Source: an uncultured Clostridia bacterium (GTDB lineage Bacteria > Bacillota > Clostridia > Christensenellales > CAG-917). From it: a stretch of 33,699 nt of DNA. The position numbers and the translations under genes are program-made. Positions 1 to 7,865 of the stretch are shown here, in pieces; position 1 is the first letter of the stretch, and every line of letters begins with the position of its first letter. The notes below the pieces were generated by a model that saw only the letters and a list, made by a program, of their open reading frames with translations, was not told where the DNA came from and did not search any database. The DNA is taken from assembly GCA_944360115.1 (NCBI GenBank), contig CALVTH010000016.1, positions 1 through 33,699 on the forward strand. The letters are read 5' to 3'.

Positions 1-732
1 GCTTCGGCAGAACTTCAGGCGCAAATAGAGCGTTTGGACGCCACCAAACTCGCAATGTTCGACGACGAGGACGGAATAGACACCAATGCCTATGCCGAAT
101 TCTTCATCGCCGCCTTGTCCGAACCCGACTGTAACATATACATTAACGTAGATTCGGACGAAAACACAAATTCCATTGTAATAACAGACAACGGATTGCA
201 AGAGCCGACCAATCCCGACAAAGACGCAACGTATCGTTTAACCTTCTACTGCCCGACTCAGGAATATTACGATACTACAGACCTTAGCGATGCGAAAGAC
301 AAAAACGCAGTCTCGCCCGTCGGGATACTCGAATACAACGATTTCCGTCTGGTGTTTACTGGCGACAGCAATGAAATCAACGAACCGATAATTGCCGAAC
401 GGATAGGCAAGATTGACTGCGACGTCCTGAAAGTTGCCCACCACGGCAGCGAGTCATCCTCTCTCGACGTGTTCCTCAACGCTGTCGATTGCGAATATGC
501 GGTAATCTCCTGCGGAGAAGGCAACTCTCATCATCACCCCCGTCAAAACACCCTCGACAGACTGATTGCGCAGGATATGACAATATACCGCACGGACAAC
601 AACGGCAACATCGTGCTCACCGTGACCGACGGCGACAACTTCGTTTTCAACACCGAAAAGGAAGCCTCTCAGGAGCAAAACCGCGACGGCTGGACGGATG
701 AGGAAATAGCCGCGGCAAAAGAAGAGGACTGA
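1..732 (+). CDS. ComEC/Rec2-type metallo-beta-lactamase-fold protein, C-terminal part (5' truncated)
   Basis: The reading frame is open to the first base of the window, so the gene begins upstream and the TTG at 34 is not a credible start. The visible C-terminal part carries hallmarks of the ComEC-type metallo-beta-lactamase fold: FTGDSN (about codons 119-124 of the visible frame), VLKVAHHGS (about 144-152), then YAVISCGEGNSHHHP, followed by TLDRL and a YRTD..GNI strand. In ComEC this domain is an extracytoplasmic nuclease-like domain of the DNA-uptake channel; many Clostridia also have stand-alone secreted versions. No membrane segment is visible here, so the two cannot be told apart. The tail after VFNTEK is hydrophilic and acidic. 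The gene converges on proS across a shared terminator. Fold assignment is confident; function is not. Confidence 0.8.
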   Translation, partial: ASAELQAQIERLDATKLAMFDDEDGIDTNAYAEFFIAALSEPDCNIYINVDSDENTNSIVITDNGLQEPTNPDKDATYRLTFYCPTQEYYDTTDLSDAKDKNAVSPVGILEYNDFRLVFTGDSNEINEPIIAERIGKIDCDVLKVAHHGSESSSLDVFLNAVDCEYAVISCGEGNSHHHPRQNTLDRLIAQDMTIYRTDNNGNIVLTVTDGDNFVFNTEKEASQEQNRDGWTDEEIAAAKEED

Positions 733-779
733 CGGTCGGACAAGCTCCGTTTGTCAACAAAACTCCGATATGAAATAAC

Positions 780-806
780 AAAAACGGCGTTGTAAACGCC
801 GTTTTT
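780..806. terminator. Bidirectional rho-independent terminator
   Basis: A 12-bp stem (780-791 paired with 795-806) with a GTA loop has an A-run on its left side and a T-run on its right. It can therefore end transcription of the ComEC-like gene on the plus strand and of proS on the minus strand. It lies about 50 bp past one stop codon and about 35 bp past the other. Confidence 0.9.
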
Positions 807-838
807 GGTTGTTTTGTTTGTTTTGGGCTGTCTGCCGC

Positions 839-2275
839 TCAATAACTCTTCGCGAAATATACCGTCTTGGTCGCGGGCTTGCCGCAATAGACGCATTTGT
901 CGCCGACGGGGGTCTGGTCGAAGGGCATAACGCGCGCGCTTGCCGCGGTCTCGGCTTTGATTGCGTCTTCGCATTCGCGGCAACCGCACCACATCGCCTT
1001 GACGAAATTCTTGTTGTCGAGGGCGGCGTTGAATTCTTTCATATCGTGGCACACCGTGACATGGGAGTGCAGGAAGTCGTGCGACTGACGGTACATCGTC
1101 TCGTGAATGTCGTCGAGGAGCGCGGGAACTTCCGCCGCAAGGTCTGCGAGTTTGATCGTGCCTTTCTCGTGAGTGTCGCGGCGGGAATAGGCGGCGACGC
1201 CATTTTCGATGTCGCGAGGGCCTATCTCGAGGCGCAGGGGCGCGCCTTTCATCTCCCATTCGTTGAACTTCCAGCCCACGGACTGATCTCTGTCGTCGAG
1301 TTCTACCCTGAGACCCGCTTTGCGGAGGGTGTCGGCGACTTCGGTCGCCTTTTCGGTGACGCCCGCCTTGTGGGCGGCGACGGGAATGACGACCACCTGC
1401 ACGGGCGCGACGCGCGGCGGGAGTTTGAGCCCGCGCTGGTCGCCGTGCGCCATGATGAGCGCGCCGATAAGGCGGGTGCTTACTCCCCAGCTGGTCTGAT
1501 AAGGATTCTTGATCTGGCCGTCACGGTCGAGATATTTGATTTCGAAAGCCGACGCGAAATTCTTGCCGAGGAAATGGGTCGTGCCCGATTGCAGGGATTT
1601 GCCGTCGAGCATCATGGCTTCCATGGAATAGGTCTCCACCGCTCCCGCGAATTTTTCCTTTTCCGTCTTTATGCCCGTGAGCACCTCGATTGCAAGCACA
1701 TTGCGCATAAATTCGCGATAGACTTCCAGCATTTTGAGCGCTTCGCCGCGGGCTTCTTCCTCGGTGGTGTGGAGAGTGTGCCCTTCCTGCCAGAGGAATT
1801 CGCTCGTGCGCAGGAAAGGACGGGTGGTCTTTTCCCAACGGACGACATTCGCCCACTGGTTGATGAGCAGGGGCAGGTCGCGGTAACTCTGCACCCATTT
1901 GGAGTACATATCGCAGATAATGGTCTCCGAAGTGGGGCGCACGACGAGTTTTTCTTCGAGTTCGGTGTTGCCGACATGGGTGACGAGCGCGACTTCGGGC
2001 GCGAAACCCTCGACATGCTCGGCTTCTTTCATGAGGTAGCTGAGCGGAATGAACATCGGGAAATACGCGTTCTTGTGCCCCGTCTCCTTAAACCGCTTGT
2101 TGAGTGCTTCCTGAATGTGCTCCCAGATTTCGTATCCGTAGGGACGGATGACCATAGTGCCCTTGACGGGACCGTAGTCGACAAGTTCGGTCTTCAGAAT
2201 GACATCGGTGTACCAGCGCGGGAAATCCTCCGTCATGTCGGCGATTTCCTGCACGAATTTGTTGTCCTTTTCCAT
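839..2275 (-). CDS. proS: Prolyl-tRNA synthetase (short, archaeal/eukaryote-like type)
   Basis: Charges tRNA-Pro with proline in the cytoplasm. At 478 residues it is the short form without the editing insertion of the E. coli-type enzyme. Class II motifs are clear: VRPTSET near residue 115, motif 2 RTSEFLWQEGHT near 157, and motif 3 MAHGDQRGL near 285. The C-terminal extension typical of this subtype is present, with a cysteine cluster (CGCREC followed later by CVYCGKPA) that probably binds zinc, and the protein ends in Tyr as is usual for this group. The ATG follows an AGGAG at 2281-2285 with a 5-nt gap. It lies 24 bp downstream of the zinc-ribbon gene and probably shares its transcript. Confidence 0.96.
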   Translation of the reverse strand: MEKDNKFVQEIADMTEDFPRWYTDVILKTELVDYGPVKGTMVIRPYGYEIWEHIQEALNKRFKETGHKNAYFPMFIPLSYLMKEAEHVEGFAPEVALVTHVGNTELEEKLVVRPTSETIICDMYSKWVQSYRDLPLLINQWANVVRWEKTTRPFLRTSEFLWQEGHTLHTTEEEARGEALKMLEVYREFMRNVLAIEVLTGIKTEKEKFAGAVETYSMEAMMLDGKSLQSGTTHFLGKNFASAFEIKYLDRDGQIKNPYQTSWGVSTRLIGALIMAHGDQRGLKLPPRVAPVQVVVIPVAAHKAGVTEKATEVADTLRKAGLRVELDDRDQSVGWKFNEWEMKGAPLRLEIGPRDIENGVAAYSRRDTHEKGTIKLADLAAEVPALLDDIHETMYRQSHDFLHSHVTVCHDMKEFNAALDNKNFVKAMWCGCRECEDAIKAETAASARVMPFDQTPVGDKCVYCGKPATKTVYFAKSY

Positions 2276-2299
2276 AATTGCTCCTAAAGCGCGGGTCGC

Positions 2300-2785
2300 T
2301 CAGATGTCGTCGTCCTCGTCGCCCTCTTCTTCGTCCTCGTCGTAGTCGCCCTCGTCGAAATCGGGAATGGATTCGTCGAAATCGTCGGGCTCGTCGGACA
2401 GGCTCTCGTCCTCGTCGTCCTCGTCGTCCTCCTCCTCTTCCTGCAACATCGACAACGAAATCTCGTTGCTGTCGTCGTCGTCCACCACGGAGTCGGCGTC
2501 GTCGTCGACATACTGTTCCCAGTTGTCGTCCTCTTCGGCTTTGTCGGCTTTCTTGCCGTACTGCGAAGCCTTGCATGCCGCGCACACATCCTCGCCGTCG
2601 GAAAGATAGTTGACCTTGCACACGGGGCAAACCCTTTCGCTCTCGTAAAGGCTGTCCTCTTCTTCCTCTTCGATGAGACTAATGGAACTCGCCTTGCCGA
2701 GCTCCGCCTTGCATACCTCGCACAAATCGGCGTCGGAAGTTATCCAGTTGAGTTCGCAACGCGGACACTTTTTATACTTACCCAT
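2300..2785 (-). CDS. Double zinc-ribbon protein with long acidic tail, function unknown
   Basis: 161 residues in two halves. The N-terminal part has two identical-spacing cysteine modules, CxxC-x11-CxxC, with Cys 7, 10, 22, 25 and Cys 53, 56, 68, 71, most likely two zinc ribbons. From about residue 84 the protein is almost entirely Asp and Glu with few hydrophobics, so it is probably disordered. The ATG at 2785 was chosen over an in-frame upstream start at 2806 because an AGGTG lies 8-9 bases before it, whereas the upstream codon has none. A good promoter at 2822-2850 sits just upstream and proS follows 24 bp downstream, so the two are probably co-transcribed. I recognise no named family; a role in nucleic-acid or RNA polymerase contact is only a guess. 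Confidence 0.8.
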   Translation of the reverse strand: MGKYKKCPRCELNWITSDADLCEVCKAELGKASSISLIEEEEEDSLYESERVCPVCKVNYLSDGEDVCAACKASQYGKKADKAEEDDNWEQYVDDDADSVVDDDDSNEISLSMLQEEEEDDEDDEDESLSDEPDDFDESIPDFDEGDYDEDEEEGDEDDDI

Positions 2786-2821
2786 CAGCAGCACACCTCG
2801 CCACAATCGGATTTTTCATAT

Positions 2822-2850
2822 ATTATATTTACGCGCGCGCAAGTTGTAAA
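2822..2850 (-). promoter_or_regulatory. Sigma-A promoter for the zinc-ribbon/proS operon
   Basis: Minus-strand -35 TTTACA (2845-2850), 17-bp spacer, perfect -10 TATAAT (2822-2827). Predicted start of transcription is near 2815, giving a leader of about 30 nt before the ATG at 2785. The same -35/-10 pair occurs before asnS. Confidence 0.85.
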
Positions 2851-3265
2851 CCCTTTTTTGTAAAACGCGCGCTTTTTGCCCTCCGAAAGTTTTCGGCGCG
2901 CCGACGGCGGCAAAACTTTTTTGCACTCTCCCACGACATATTGTGCTCCGTTATATCCGAAAAACAAAATATGCCTAATTGAAAAATTTTTGAAAATTTC
3001 GTTTTGCGCGCGGTCTTCTTTTTTGTATATTGACTGCGCGTCGCGGGTGCGCCCCGCACCTCCTCCGTCGTCCGTTTCCCGACGGGAAAATGCGCCCCTT
3101 TGCGACACCGAACCGACATTTCCCGCGGCGAAAACCCGTCCGCGAACAATGTATAGACACAAAAGCAGAATATTCGACAAAATCGCCCCGATTGCGTCAC
3201 CTTACGGCACGGAGCACGATTTTCGCGCGTGTTAAAATCGAAATACAAAATCTTCGGAGGACAAG
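2851..3265. other. Intergenic region upstream of spo0A
   Basis: About 415 bp without a convincing gene; minus-strand open frames here lack ribosome sites and resemble no protein. It contains an AT-rich stretch at about 2975-3030 and the 0A-box-like heptamer at 3173-3179. A sigma-A promoter for spo0A is not obvious: TTGCGT at 3192-3197 is followed 17 bp later only by a poor CACGAT. A sigma-H type promoter, known for spo0A in Bacillus, could not be placed with confidence. Confidence 0.5.
3173..3179 (-). promoter_or_regulatory. Putative 0A box (Spo0A binding site)
   Basis: TTCGACA on the plus strand, that is TGTCGAA on the minus strand, an exact match to the core of the Spo0A recognition heptamer known from Bacillus. 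It lies 87 bp before the spo0A start codon, where autoregulation would act. A 7-bp match can occur by chance, but the position is apt. Confidence 0.45.
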
Positions 3266-4054
3266 ATGAAAAAAACCGTTATCATTGCCGACGACAATAC
3301 GGCGCTTACACGCAGTCTGAAAGAATTCATCGGCGCGCAACCCGATTACGAAGTGGCGGGCGTTGCGGCAAACGGGGCGGAAGCCCTCTCCCTTCTCGAA
3401 AACATAACGCCCGACTTTCTTCTTCTGGACATCGTTATGCCCGAAATCGACGGCTTCGGCGTGCTCTCCTCCGTCAAAACCCAGAAAACGACGGTGATTA
3501 TGATGTCGCAGCTCGGCACCGACGCCTTCGTGCAGAAAGCCTTCCGTTACGGCGCGGCGTATTTTCTCGCAAAACCCTTCAACTTCGATGTGTTGCTCAA
3601 GACAATGGACGACTTTTCCGCCGAAGAAACGGCGCCCGCGCCCGTCGCCGTGGCGGCGCCCGCTCCGTCCTCTCCCGTGACCGCCGCGCGCGGCGCAAGG
3701 CGCAGTCGTTCCCTCGACGAGAAAATCGCCAACCTGTTCATATCCGTGGGAATCCCCGCGCACATCAAGGGTTATCAGTTCCTGCGCGAGGCAATCAAAA
3801 TCACCGTCGCCGACCCCGAAATCATCAATTCCATAACCAAACGCCTTTATCCCTCCATTGCCGAGGTGTTCAACACCACGCCGTCCAAGGTGGAACGCGC
3901 CATACGCCACGCAATCGAAGTGGCGTGGAACAGAGGCAAGATAGAGAACATCAACCAGATTTTCGGAATGAGAATTTACTCGGCGAACGAAAAGCCGACC
4001 AACGGCGAATTCATAGCCCTCGTCGCCGACAAGATGTTGCTCGAAGGCGCATAA
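3266..4054 (+). CDS. spo0A: Sporulation master response regulator Spo0A
   Basis: Phosphorelay-controlled transcription factor that commits the cell to sporulation. 262 residues, close to the usual length. The receiver domain (about 1-112) has the acidic pair D9/D10, phosphoacceptor D55 in LLLDIVMPEID, S81 in the switch position and K103 in LAKPF. A low-complexity Ala/Pro linker (about 120-145) leads to the Spo0A-specific effector domain (about 150-262), whose signatures are plain: GIPAHIKGYQFLREAI, LYPSIAEVFNTTPSKVERAI and RHAIEVAWNRG. The ATG follows GGAGG at 3256-3260 with a 5-nt gap. It is monocistronic, with its own terminator and a 0A-box-like site upstream. Its presence indicates an endospore-forming lineage or recent descent from one; no other sporulation gene is in the window. 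Confidence 0.98.
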   Translation: MKKTVIIADDNTALTRSLKEFIGAQPDYEVAGVAANGAEALSLLENITPDFLLLDIVMPEIDGFGVLSSVKTQKTTVIMMSQLGTDAFVQKAFRYGAAYFLAKPFNFDVLLKTMDDFSAEETAPAPVAVAAPAPSSPVTAARGARRSRSLDEKIANLFISVGIPAHIKGYQFLREAIKITVADPEIINSITKRLYPSIAEVFNTTPSKVERAIRHAIEVAWNRGKIENINQIFGMRIYSANEKPTNGEFIALVADKMLLEGA

Positions 4055-4072
4055 GCGCGCAGCCCGCGCCCC

Positions 4073-4090
4073 GCGCGCTTGCAAGCGCGC
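4073..4090. repeat. Perfect 18-bp palindrome GCGCGCTTGCAAGCGCGC
   Basis: A self-complementary sequence just past the spo0A stop codon and 27 bp before the terminator. It has no unpaired loop, so it is a poor RNA hairpin but could form a cruciform or bind a dimeric protein. Role unknown. Confidence 0.5.
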
Positions 4091-4116
4091 GTCGAACTCC
4101 GATATACCTCCGACCT

Positions 4117-4146
4117 GAAAATCGCGCGGCAATCCGCGCGATTTTC
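4117..4146. terminator. Bidirectional rho-independent terminator
   Basis: A 13-bp stem (4117-4129 with 4134-4146) with a CAAT loop, flanked by an A-run on the left and a T-rich run on the right. It can end spo0A on the plus strand and the EIIC-like operon on the minus strand. Confidence 0.88.
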
Positions 4147-4247
4147 TTTTGTTTTTATATGGGGTGTGCAACGCGCTCGGCAATGAGCCACGCGTCGCCG
4201 ACCGCCGCGACCGTTGTCTTCCTCTCCGCCCGATTGTCCTCCGACCT

Positions 4248-5735
4248 TTACAGTTCGAGCGACTGGTCGCCGTATTTTATAAAGCCGAATTTGCGCATGA
4301 GCTCGGACAGCCCGAGACATATCGCGGCGGGGAGCACGAAACAGCACACGACAATGCCGAGAGCCAGTTGCCAATCGGGTATGACGCCCGCCGAGGCGTC
4401 TATCGCGCCGAAAACGCCCACCAGTCCCGAGGTGCCCATACCGCCGCCGACGGCGTTGCAACGCATCCGGAAAACGCAGGTGGACAGAGGTCCGACCACC
4501 GCGCTCGCAACCACGGGCGGAATGAGTATGCGGGGATGTCGCATGAGGTTGGGTATCTGCAACATACTTGTGCCTATGCCCTGCGCAATCAGACCTCCCC
4601 ATTTGTTTTCGCGGAAGGACTGCACGGCAAATCCCACCATGTGCGCCGAGCACCCCACCATTGCCGCGCCGCCCGCGAGCAGCATGGCGTCGTAGGTCTC
4701 GAACGCGACCGTGCCCGCCGCATACGCCGTGACGACGGGCGTCGCCACCGCGAGCCATATCGCCGCCGAGGAGGTGGGCAGGGTGAGCAGTATGCCCATG
4801 ACGACGGCAATAACGATACCCATGACGGCGGGAGTCGCCATGGTGGCAAGCGCTATGCCCTCTCCGATGAGGTTGACGAGCTGTATGAAAGGCCACGCCG
4901 CCCACACGGCGAACAGACACACCACGAACATGACCAGCGGCACGACGACTATGTCGACCTTGGTCTTGCCCGCCACGAGTCTGCCCAGTTCTATCGCCAG
5001 CACGGCGACGACATAGGAGCCTATGGGGTTGCCGGGCGCGGCGGGTTTTATGCCCGCGAGCACCGTGGCGACATCCGAGGACACGAAGCCGCCCGTCACC
5101 CCGCCGGCGACGGAATCGGCAAAAGCGCCGACGAGCCCCGCCACCGCCGCGGTGAACATAACCAGCTTCGGGGCTTTGAGCGCGTGAGCAATGCCCACGC
5201 CTATGCCCGCGCCCATAAGCATTTTTGCGATGTTGGCGACAGCCACCACCGCGCCGCCGACAGCCAGACCCGCGTCGGTGCCCGCCGCCTGTATCCAGCT
5301 GCCTATCTGCCCGAGAATGGTGCCCGCGATGAGGGTGCAGAACAACCCTTGCGCCATGCCCGTAAACGCGTCTATGAAATACCTTTTGCAGAATTTCTTC
5401 AGCAAAACTAAAAACCTTTTCCAACCCGTTTGTACGGTTGAACCGCCGTTTTGTTCGGATAAAATGTCGTTTTCGACACTTTCCTGCCCGACCGCGCGGC
5501 AATCTCCGACCGCGGCGACAACAGGCGTTCCTTCCGCGTCAGGGATTTCGGAGCGCTTCTCTTCGTCCGCTCCGACGGCGGCGTTTCCGTCGCCGTCGGC
5601 GACTTCCGCACCGTCCGTCAGTCCGTCCGTCGCGGCTTCGCACACGCGCTCTTCACGCGCCGTATCCTCTGCGGACGCCAGACCCTTGCCGTCCTCCGCG
5701 GCGGCTGCGACGCCGTCGTCATTCCTTGTCTCCAT
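4248..5735 (-). CDS. PfoR-like / PTS EIIC_2 family membrane protein with long acidic N-terminal tail
   Basis: A polytopic membrane protein of the family annotated as PTS sugar transporter subunit IIC or regulatory protein PfoR. From about residue 110 to the end it is hydrophobic with Gly/Ala-rich segments and family-like signatures: LPTSSAAIW, GTSMLQIPNLM, IPPVVASAVVGPLS and GGMGTSGLVG. Members are usually about 350 residues; this one has 495 because of a hydrophilic, Glu/Asp/Ala-rich N-terminal tail of about 108 residues. The start is well supported by GGAGG six bases upstream, so the tail is probably real. It overlaps the preceding gene by 17 bp, suggesting translational coupling. No IIA or IIB components are nearby, so sugar phosphotransfer cannot be assumed and substrate is unknown. 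Confidence 0.82.
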   Translation of the reverse strand: METRNDDGVAAAAEDGKGLASAEDTAREERVCEAATDGLTDGAEVADGDGNAAVGADEEKRSEIPDAEGTPVVAAVGDCRAVGQESVENDILSEQNGGSTVQTGWKRFLVLLKKFCKRYFIDAFTGMAQGLFCTLIAGTILGQIGSWIQAAGTDAGLAVGGAVVAVANIAKMLMGAGIGVGIAHALKAPKLVMFTAAVAGLVGAFADSVAGGVTGGFVSSDVATVLAGIKPAAPGNPIGSYVVAVLAIELGRLVAGKTKVDIVVVPLVMFVVCLFAVWAAWPFIQLVNLIGEGIALATMATPAVMGIVIAVVMGILLTLPTSSAAIWLAVATPVVTAYAAGTVAFETYDAMLLAGGAAMVGCSAHMVGFAVQSFRENKWGGLIAQGIGTSMLQIPNLMRHPRILIPPVVASAVVGPLSTCVFRMRCNAVGGGMGTSGLVGVFGAIDASAGVIPDWQLALGIVVCCFVLPAAICLGLSELMRKFGFIKYGDQSLEL

Positions 5736-7005
5736 TGTCTCCCTCCGCTGTCTTTGCCATTGCGTTCACGGCGAACTCGTACGCTTTCACCGCAAGGTCA
5801 ACGGGCGCGGACTGCGCCGCGGTGCCTTCCGAAGAGTAATCTTTTGCCGTCAGCATAAACACATCGCACCCCGCTCCCGCCAGCGCTTCCGCGGCGTAAC
5901 CGTGCAAGGCGTTCAGTTTGCTTTTTATGCCGTCGTCCGCGGGCACGGCATCGCACCGTATGCCGCACCTTGCCGACGCCCTCTCGGCGGAAGTGACCGC
6001 CGTGCGCGAAAAGACTTTGTCTCTGAGCGCGTCCTTGCGCACGAATCGGAACGCTTCGCTCGTTATGTCGCCGAACACGATTGCCCTGCCGCCCGCGATT
6101 TCGGGGTGCGCCGCCGCGAATGAGCGCGAGCCCGCGTGCGCGGCGTATTCCGCGCCGAAGCAGGCAAAGCACACTCGCGTGTTTTCGGGAAGAAGTTCGG
6201 GGTGGGCGATGAAATAGCGGTAGGTGCACAGCGCCGCCGCCACTCCCGCGTCGTTGTTCTCGCGCGCGTGGCGCGGAGAGAAGGAAAAGTGCAACGCCAG
6301 CGCGGCAATGCCCGCCGCGGCGAATATGAACGGGAATATGGCGAACACCACAACAGTCGCCACGGTCTCGGTGCCCAGCACCATTTTGAGGATGCACATC
6401 AGCACGAAAAGCGCAAGCGAAACGGGCACCGCCACGAACACCGCCTTGCGCACGGCGGCGAAGTTGGCGAAATACGAGCCGGGCGCACTGCTGTGCGTTG
6501 CGGCGACGACGAGAATTTTGCCCTTCTCCTGTTTGCGGGAAGGAAAACTTTCGCTGAAAACATTGTACGCCACTCTGCCCGGCAAAACGGCGCACAGTCT
6601 GCGCGCGCCGAGGAAGACGCCGCCCGTCACCGTCATTCCCGCCGCCAGCACGCCGAGGGCGAGCGCGGTCAGACCTATGCCTGCGGCGCGGTCGCCTGCA
6701 AAGGACACGAAGAACACGACGAGCGCGAGGAAATACGCCACCGCCATAAGCGCGCTTGCCGTCCTGCCCGCGAGAGGCGAAGCCTTGAAGGCTTCCAGTC
6801 GCGTGGTGGCGACGCCGCCCGCTTCGTCGCGGAGAAATCTTGCGCACTCCTTTTCGGCGCGGGTTGCGGCAAGTCTGCCGCGGAAGTCCGAAAGTCCCGC
6901 CGTGAGCGTACGGCAGTAATCTTCGGCGGAATTTCTGTTTTCGTCCGAGACCAGCGACTTTTCGCCGCCTGCGCCGGTGCCGTCGGTCAAGACATTGTCT
7001 TCCAT
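5719..7005 (-). CDS. Membrane protein with M28-type aminopeptidase-like fold, metal site degenerate
   Basis: 428 residues. Hydrophobic pairs at about 84-135 and 186-240 suggest four membrane segments, set around elements that resemble the M28 zinc aminopeptidase core: AATHSSAPGS (H171, canonical HxD), NNDAGVAAAL (D252), CFGAEYAAHAGS (E286, canonical EE) and FGDITS (D313). The second acidic residue of the HxD motif, the second Glu (Y287) and the C-terminal His region (DYSSEGT) depart from the canonical metal ligands, so it may bind fewer metals or be inactive. The start follows AGGAGG with a 5-nt gap. It lies 7 bp after the SDR gene and overlaps the EIIC-like gene, so the three are one operon. 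Substrate unknown. Confidence 0.65.
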   Translation of the reverse strand: MEDNVLTDGTGAGGEKSLVSDENRNSAEDYCRTLTAGLSDFRGRLAATRAEKECARFLRDEAGGVATTRLEAFKASPLAGRTASALMAVAYFLALVVFFVSFAGDRAAGIGLTALALGVLAAGMTVTGGVFLGARRLCAVLPGRVAYNVFSESFPSRKQEKGKILVVAATHSSAPGSYFANFAAVRKAVFVAVPVSLALFVLMCILKMVLGTETVATVVVFAIFPFIFAAAGIAALALHFSFSPRHARENNDAGVAAALCTYRYFIAHPELLPENTRVCFACFGAEYAAHAGSRSFAAAHPEIAGGRAIVFGDITSEAFRFVRKDALRDKVFSRTAVTSAERASARCGIRCDAVPADDGIKSKLNALHGYAAEALAGAGCDVFMLTAKDYSSEGTAAQSAPVDLAVKAYEFAVNAMAKTAEGDNGDKE

Positions 7006-7012
7006 ACTCCTC

Positions 7013-7732
7013 CTATAGGGTGAATCCCCCGTCCACGGTGAGAGTCTGTCCCGTGATGTAGCCGTTGTCGAGAAGGAAAAGGACAGCGGCGGCGATTTCG
7101 TCGGGGGACGCCAGTCGCCCGAAGGGTATGTCTCCCTCGACGAGCGCGATTTCCTCCGCCGAATACGATTTCATCATATCGGTGTCCACGGCTCCGGGTG
7201 CGACGGCGTTCACGCGCACGCCCGAGAGCGCGACCTCTTTTGCAAGCGCGCGGGTCATTCCTTCGAGAGCGGCTTTGGACGCCGAATAAGCCACCTCGAG
7301 ACTGGCTCCAGATTCCCCCCACACCGACGAAACATTGACGATTGCGCCGTGTTTCCTGGTCAGCATATCGGGCAAAAACGCGCGACTGACGCGGTATGCG
7401 CCGTCGCAGTTGACGGCAAAGACCTCGCGCCAGTCCTCTTCCGAAGTGTCCTGAAAAAGTTTCTTGAGCGACACGCCCGCGCAGTTGACGACGGCTTCGG
7501 GCGCTCCGAAACGGGCGCGCACCGCCGCCGCCGTTTCGGCGACCGAGCGCGCGTCGCGCACATCGCAACGGAAAGCTTTCACCCCGCCGTACGCGGCGAG
7601 TTCGCCCTCGAGAGCCAGCGCGGCGTCCTCCGACGCGTTGTAGGTGAACGCCACATTGCCGCGCGGAGCGAGAGCGCGCACAACCGCCGCTCCTATTCCC
7701 CTGCTTCCTCCCGTCACGAATACCGTTGCCAT
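7013..7732 (-). CDS. Short-chain dehydrogenase, likely EF-P 5-aminopentanone reductase (YmfI-like)
   Basis: A classical SDR of 239 residues: TGGSRGIG cofactor loop at 7-14, NCAG near 83, catalytic S136, Y149 and K153. It would usually be labelled FabG-like. The segment SSVWGESGASLEVAYSASK and the later VDTDMM..S.EE...IP.GRLASPDEIA look like YmfI, which in Bacillus reduces the 5-aminopentanone group on translation factor EF-P, rather than fatty-acid FabG. That assignment is from memory of the family pattern. The ATG at 7732 follows GGAGG with a 4-nt gap; an upstream in-frame start at 7849 would run through the terminator and is rejected. First gene of the operon with the M28-like and EIIC-like genes. 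Confidence 0.85.
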   Translation of the reverse strand: MATVFVTGGSRGIGAAVVRALAPRGNVAFTYNASEDAALALEGELAAYGGVKAFRCDVRDARSVAETAAAVRARFGAPEAVVNCAGVSLKKLFQDTSEEDWREVFAVNCDGAYRVSRAFLPDMLTRKHGAIVNVSSVWGESGASLEVAYSASKAALEGMTRALAKEVALSGVRVNAVAPGAVDTDMMKSYSAEEIALVEGDIPFGRLASPDEIAAAVLFLLDNGYITGQTLTVDGGFTL

Positions 7733-7746
7733 CCGTCCTCCGTTTC

Positions 7747-7786
7747 CGCCCGCACCGCGGGCGTTTCGCGACGCATTGTCCGTCGC
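7747..7786 (-). promoter_or_regulatory. Two adjacent hairpins in the leader of the SDR operon
   Basis: Perfect inverted repeats 7747-7753/7757-7763 and 7768-7773/7781-7786 lie between the upstream terminator and the SDR ribosome site. I found no strong sigma-A promoter between 7733 and 7810, so the operon may depend on readthrough of the terminator at 7811-7839 or on a promoter I cannot recognise. The hairpins could shape that leader; role unproven. Confidence 0.3.
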
Positions 7787-7810
7787 GGCCTGCCTTGCGT
7801 CTTTGTTTTG

Positions 7811-7839
7811 AAAAAGCCGTCCGCAACGCGGGCGGCTTT
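7811..7839 (-). terminator. Rho-independent terminator of the lipoprotein gene
   Basis: On the minus strand an AAAGCCG..CGGCTTT stem continues inward with CCGC/GCGG (one mismatch, loop GTT) and is followed by further T residues. It lies 27 bp after the lipoprotein stop codon. Confidence 0.82.
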
Positions 7840-7865
7840 CCGCTTTCATCGCGGGGACAGCCTGA

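Noticed and set aside
2785-3248. Several minus-strand open frames upstream of spo0A
   Set aside because: They overlap one another in different registers, have no ribosome sites and cross the promoter at 2822-2850.
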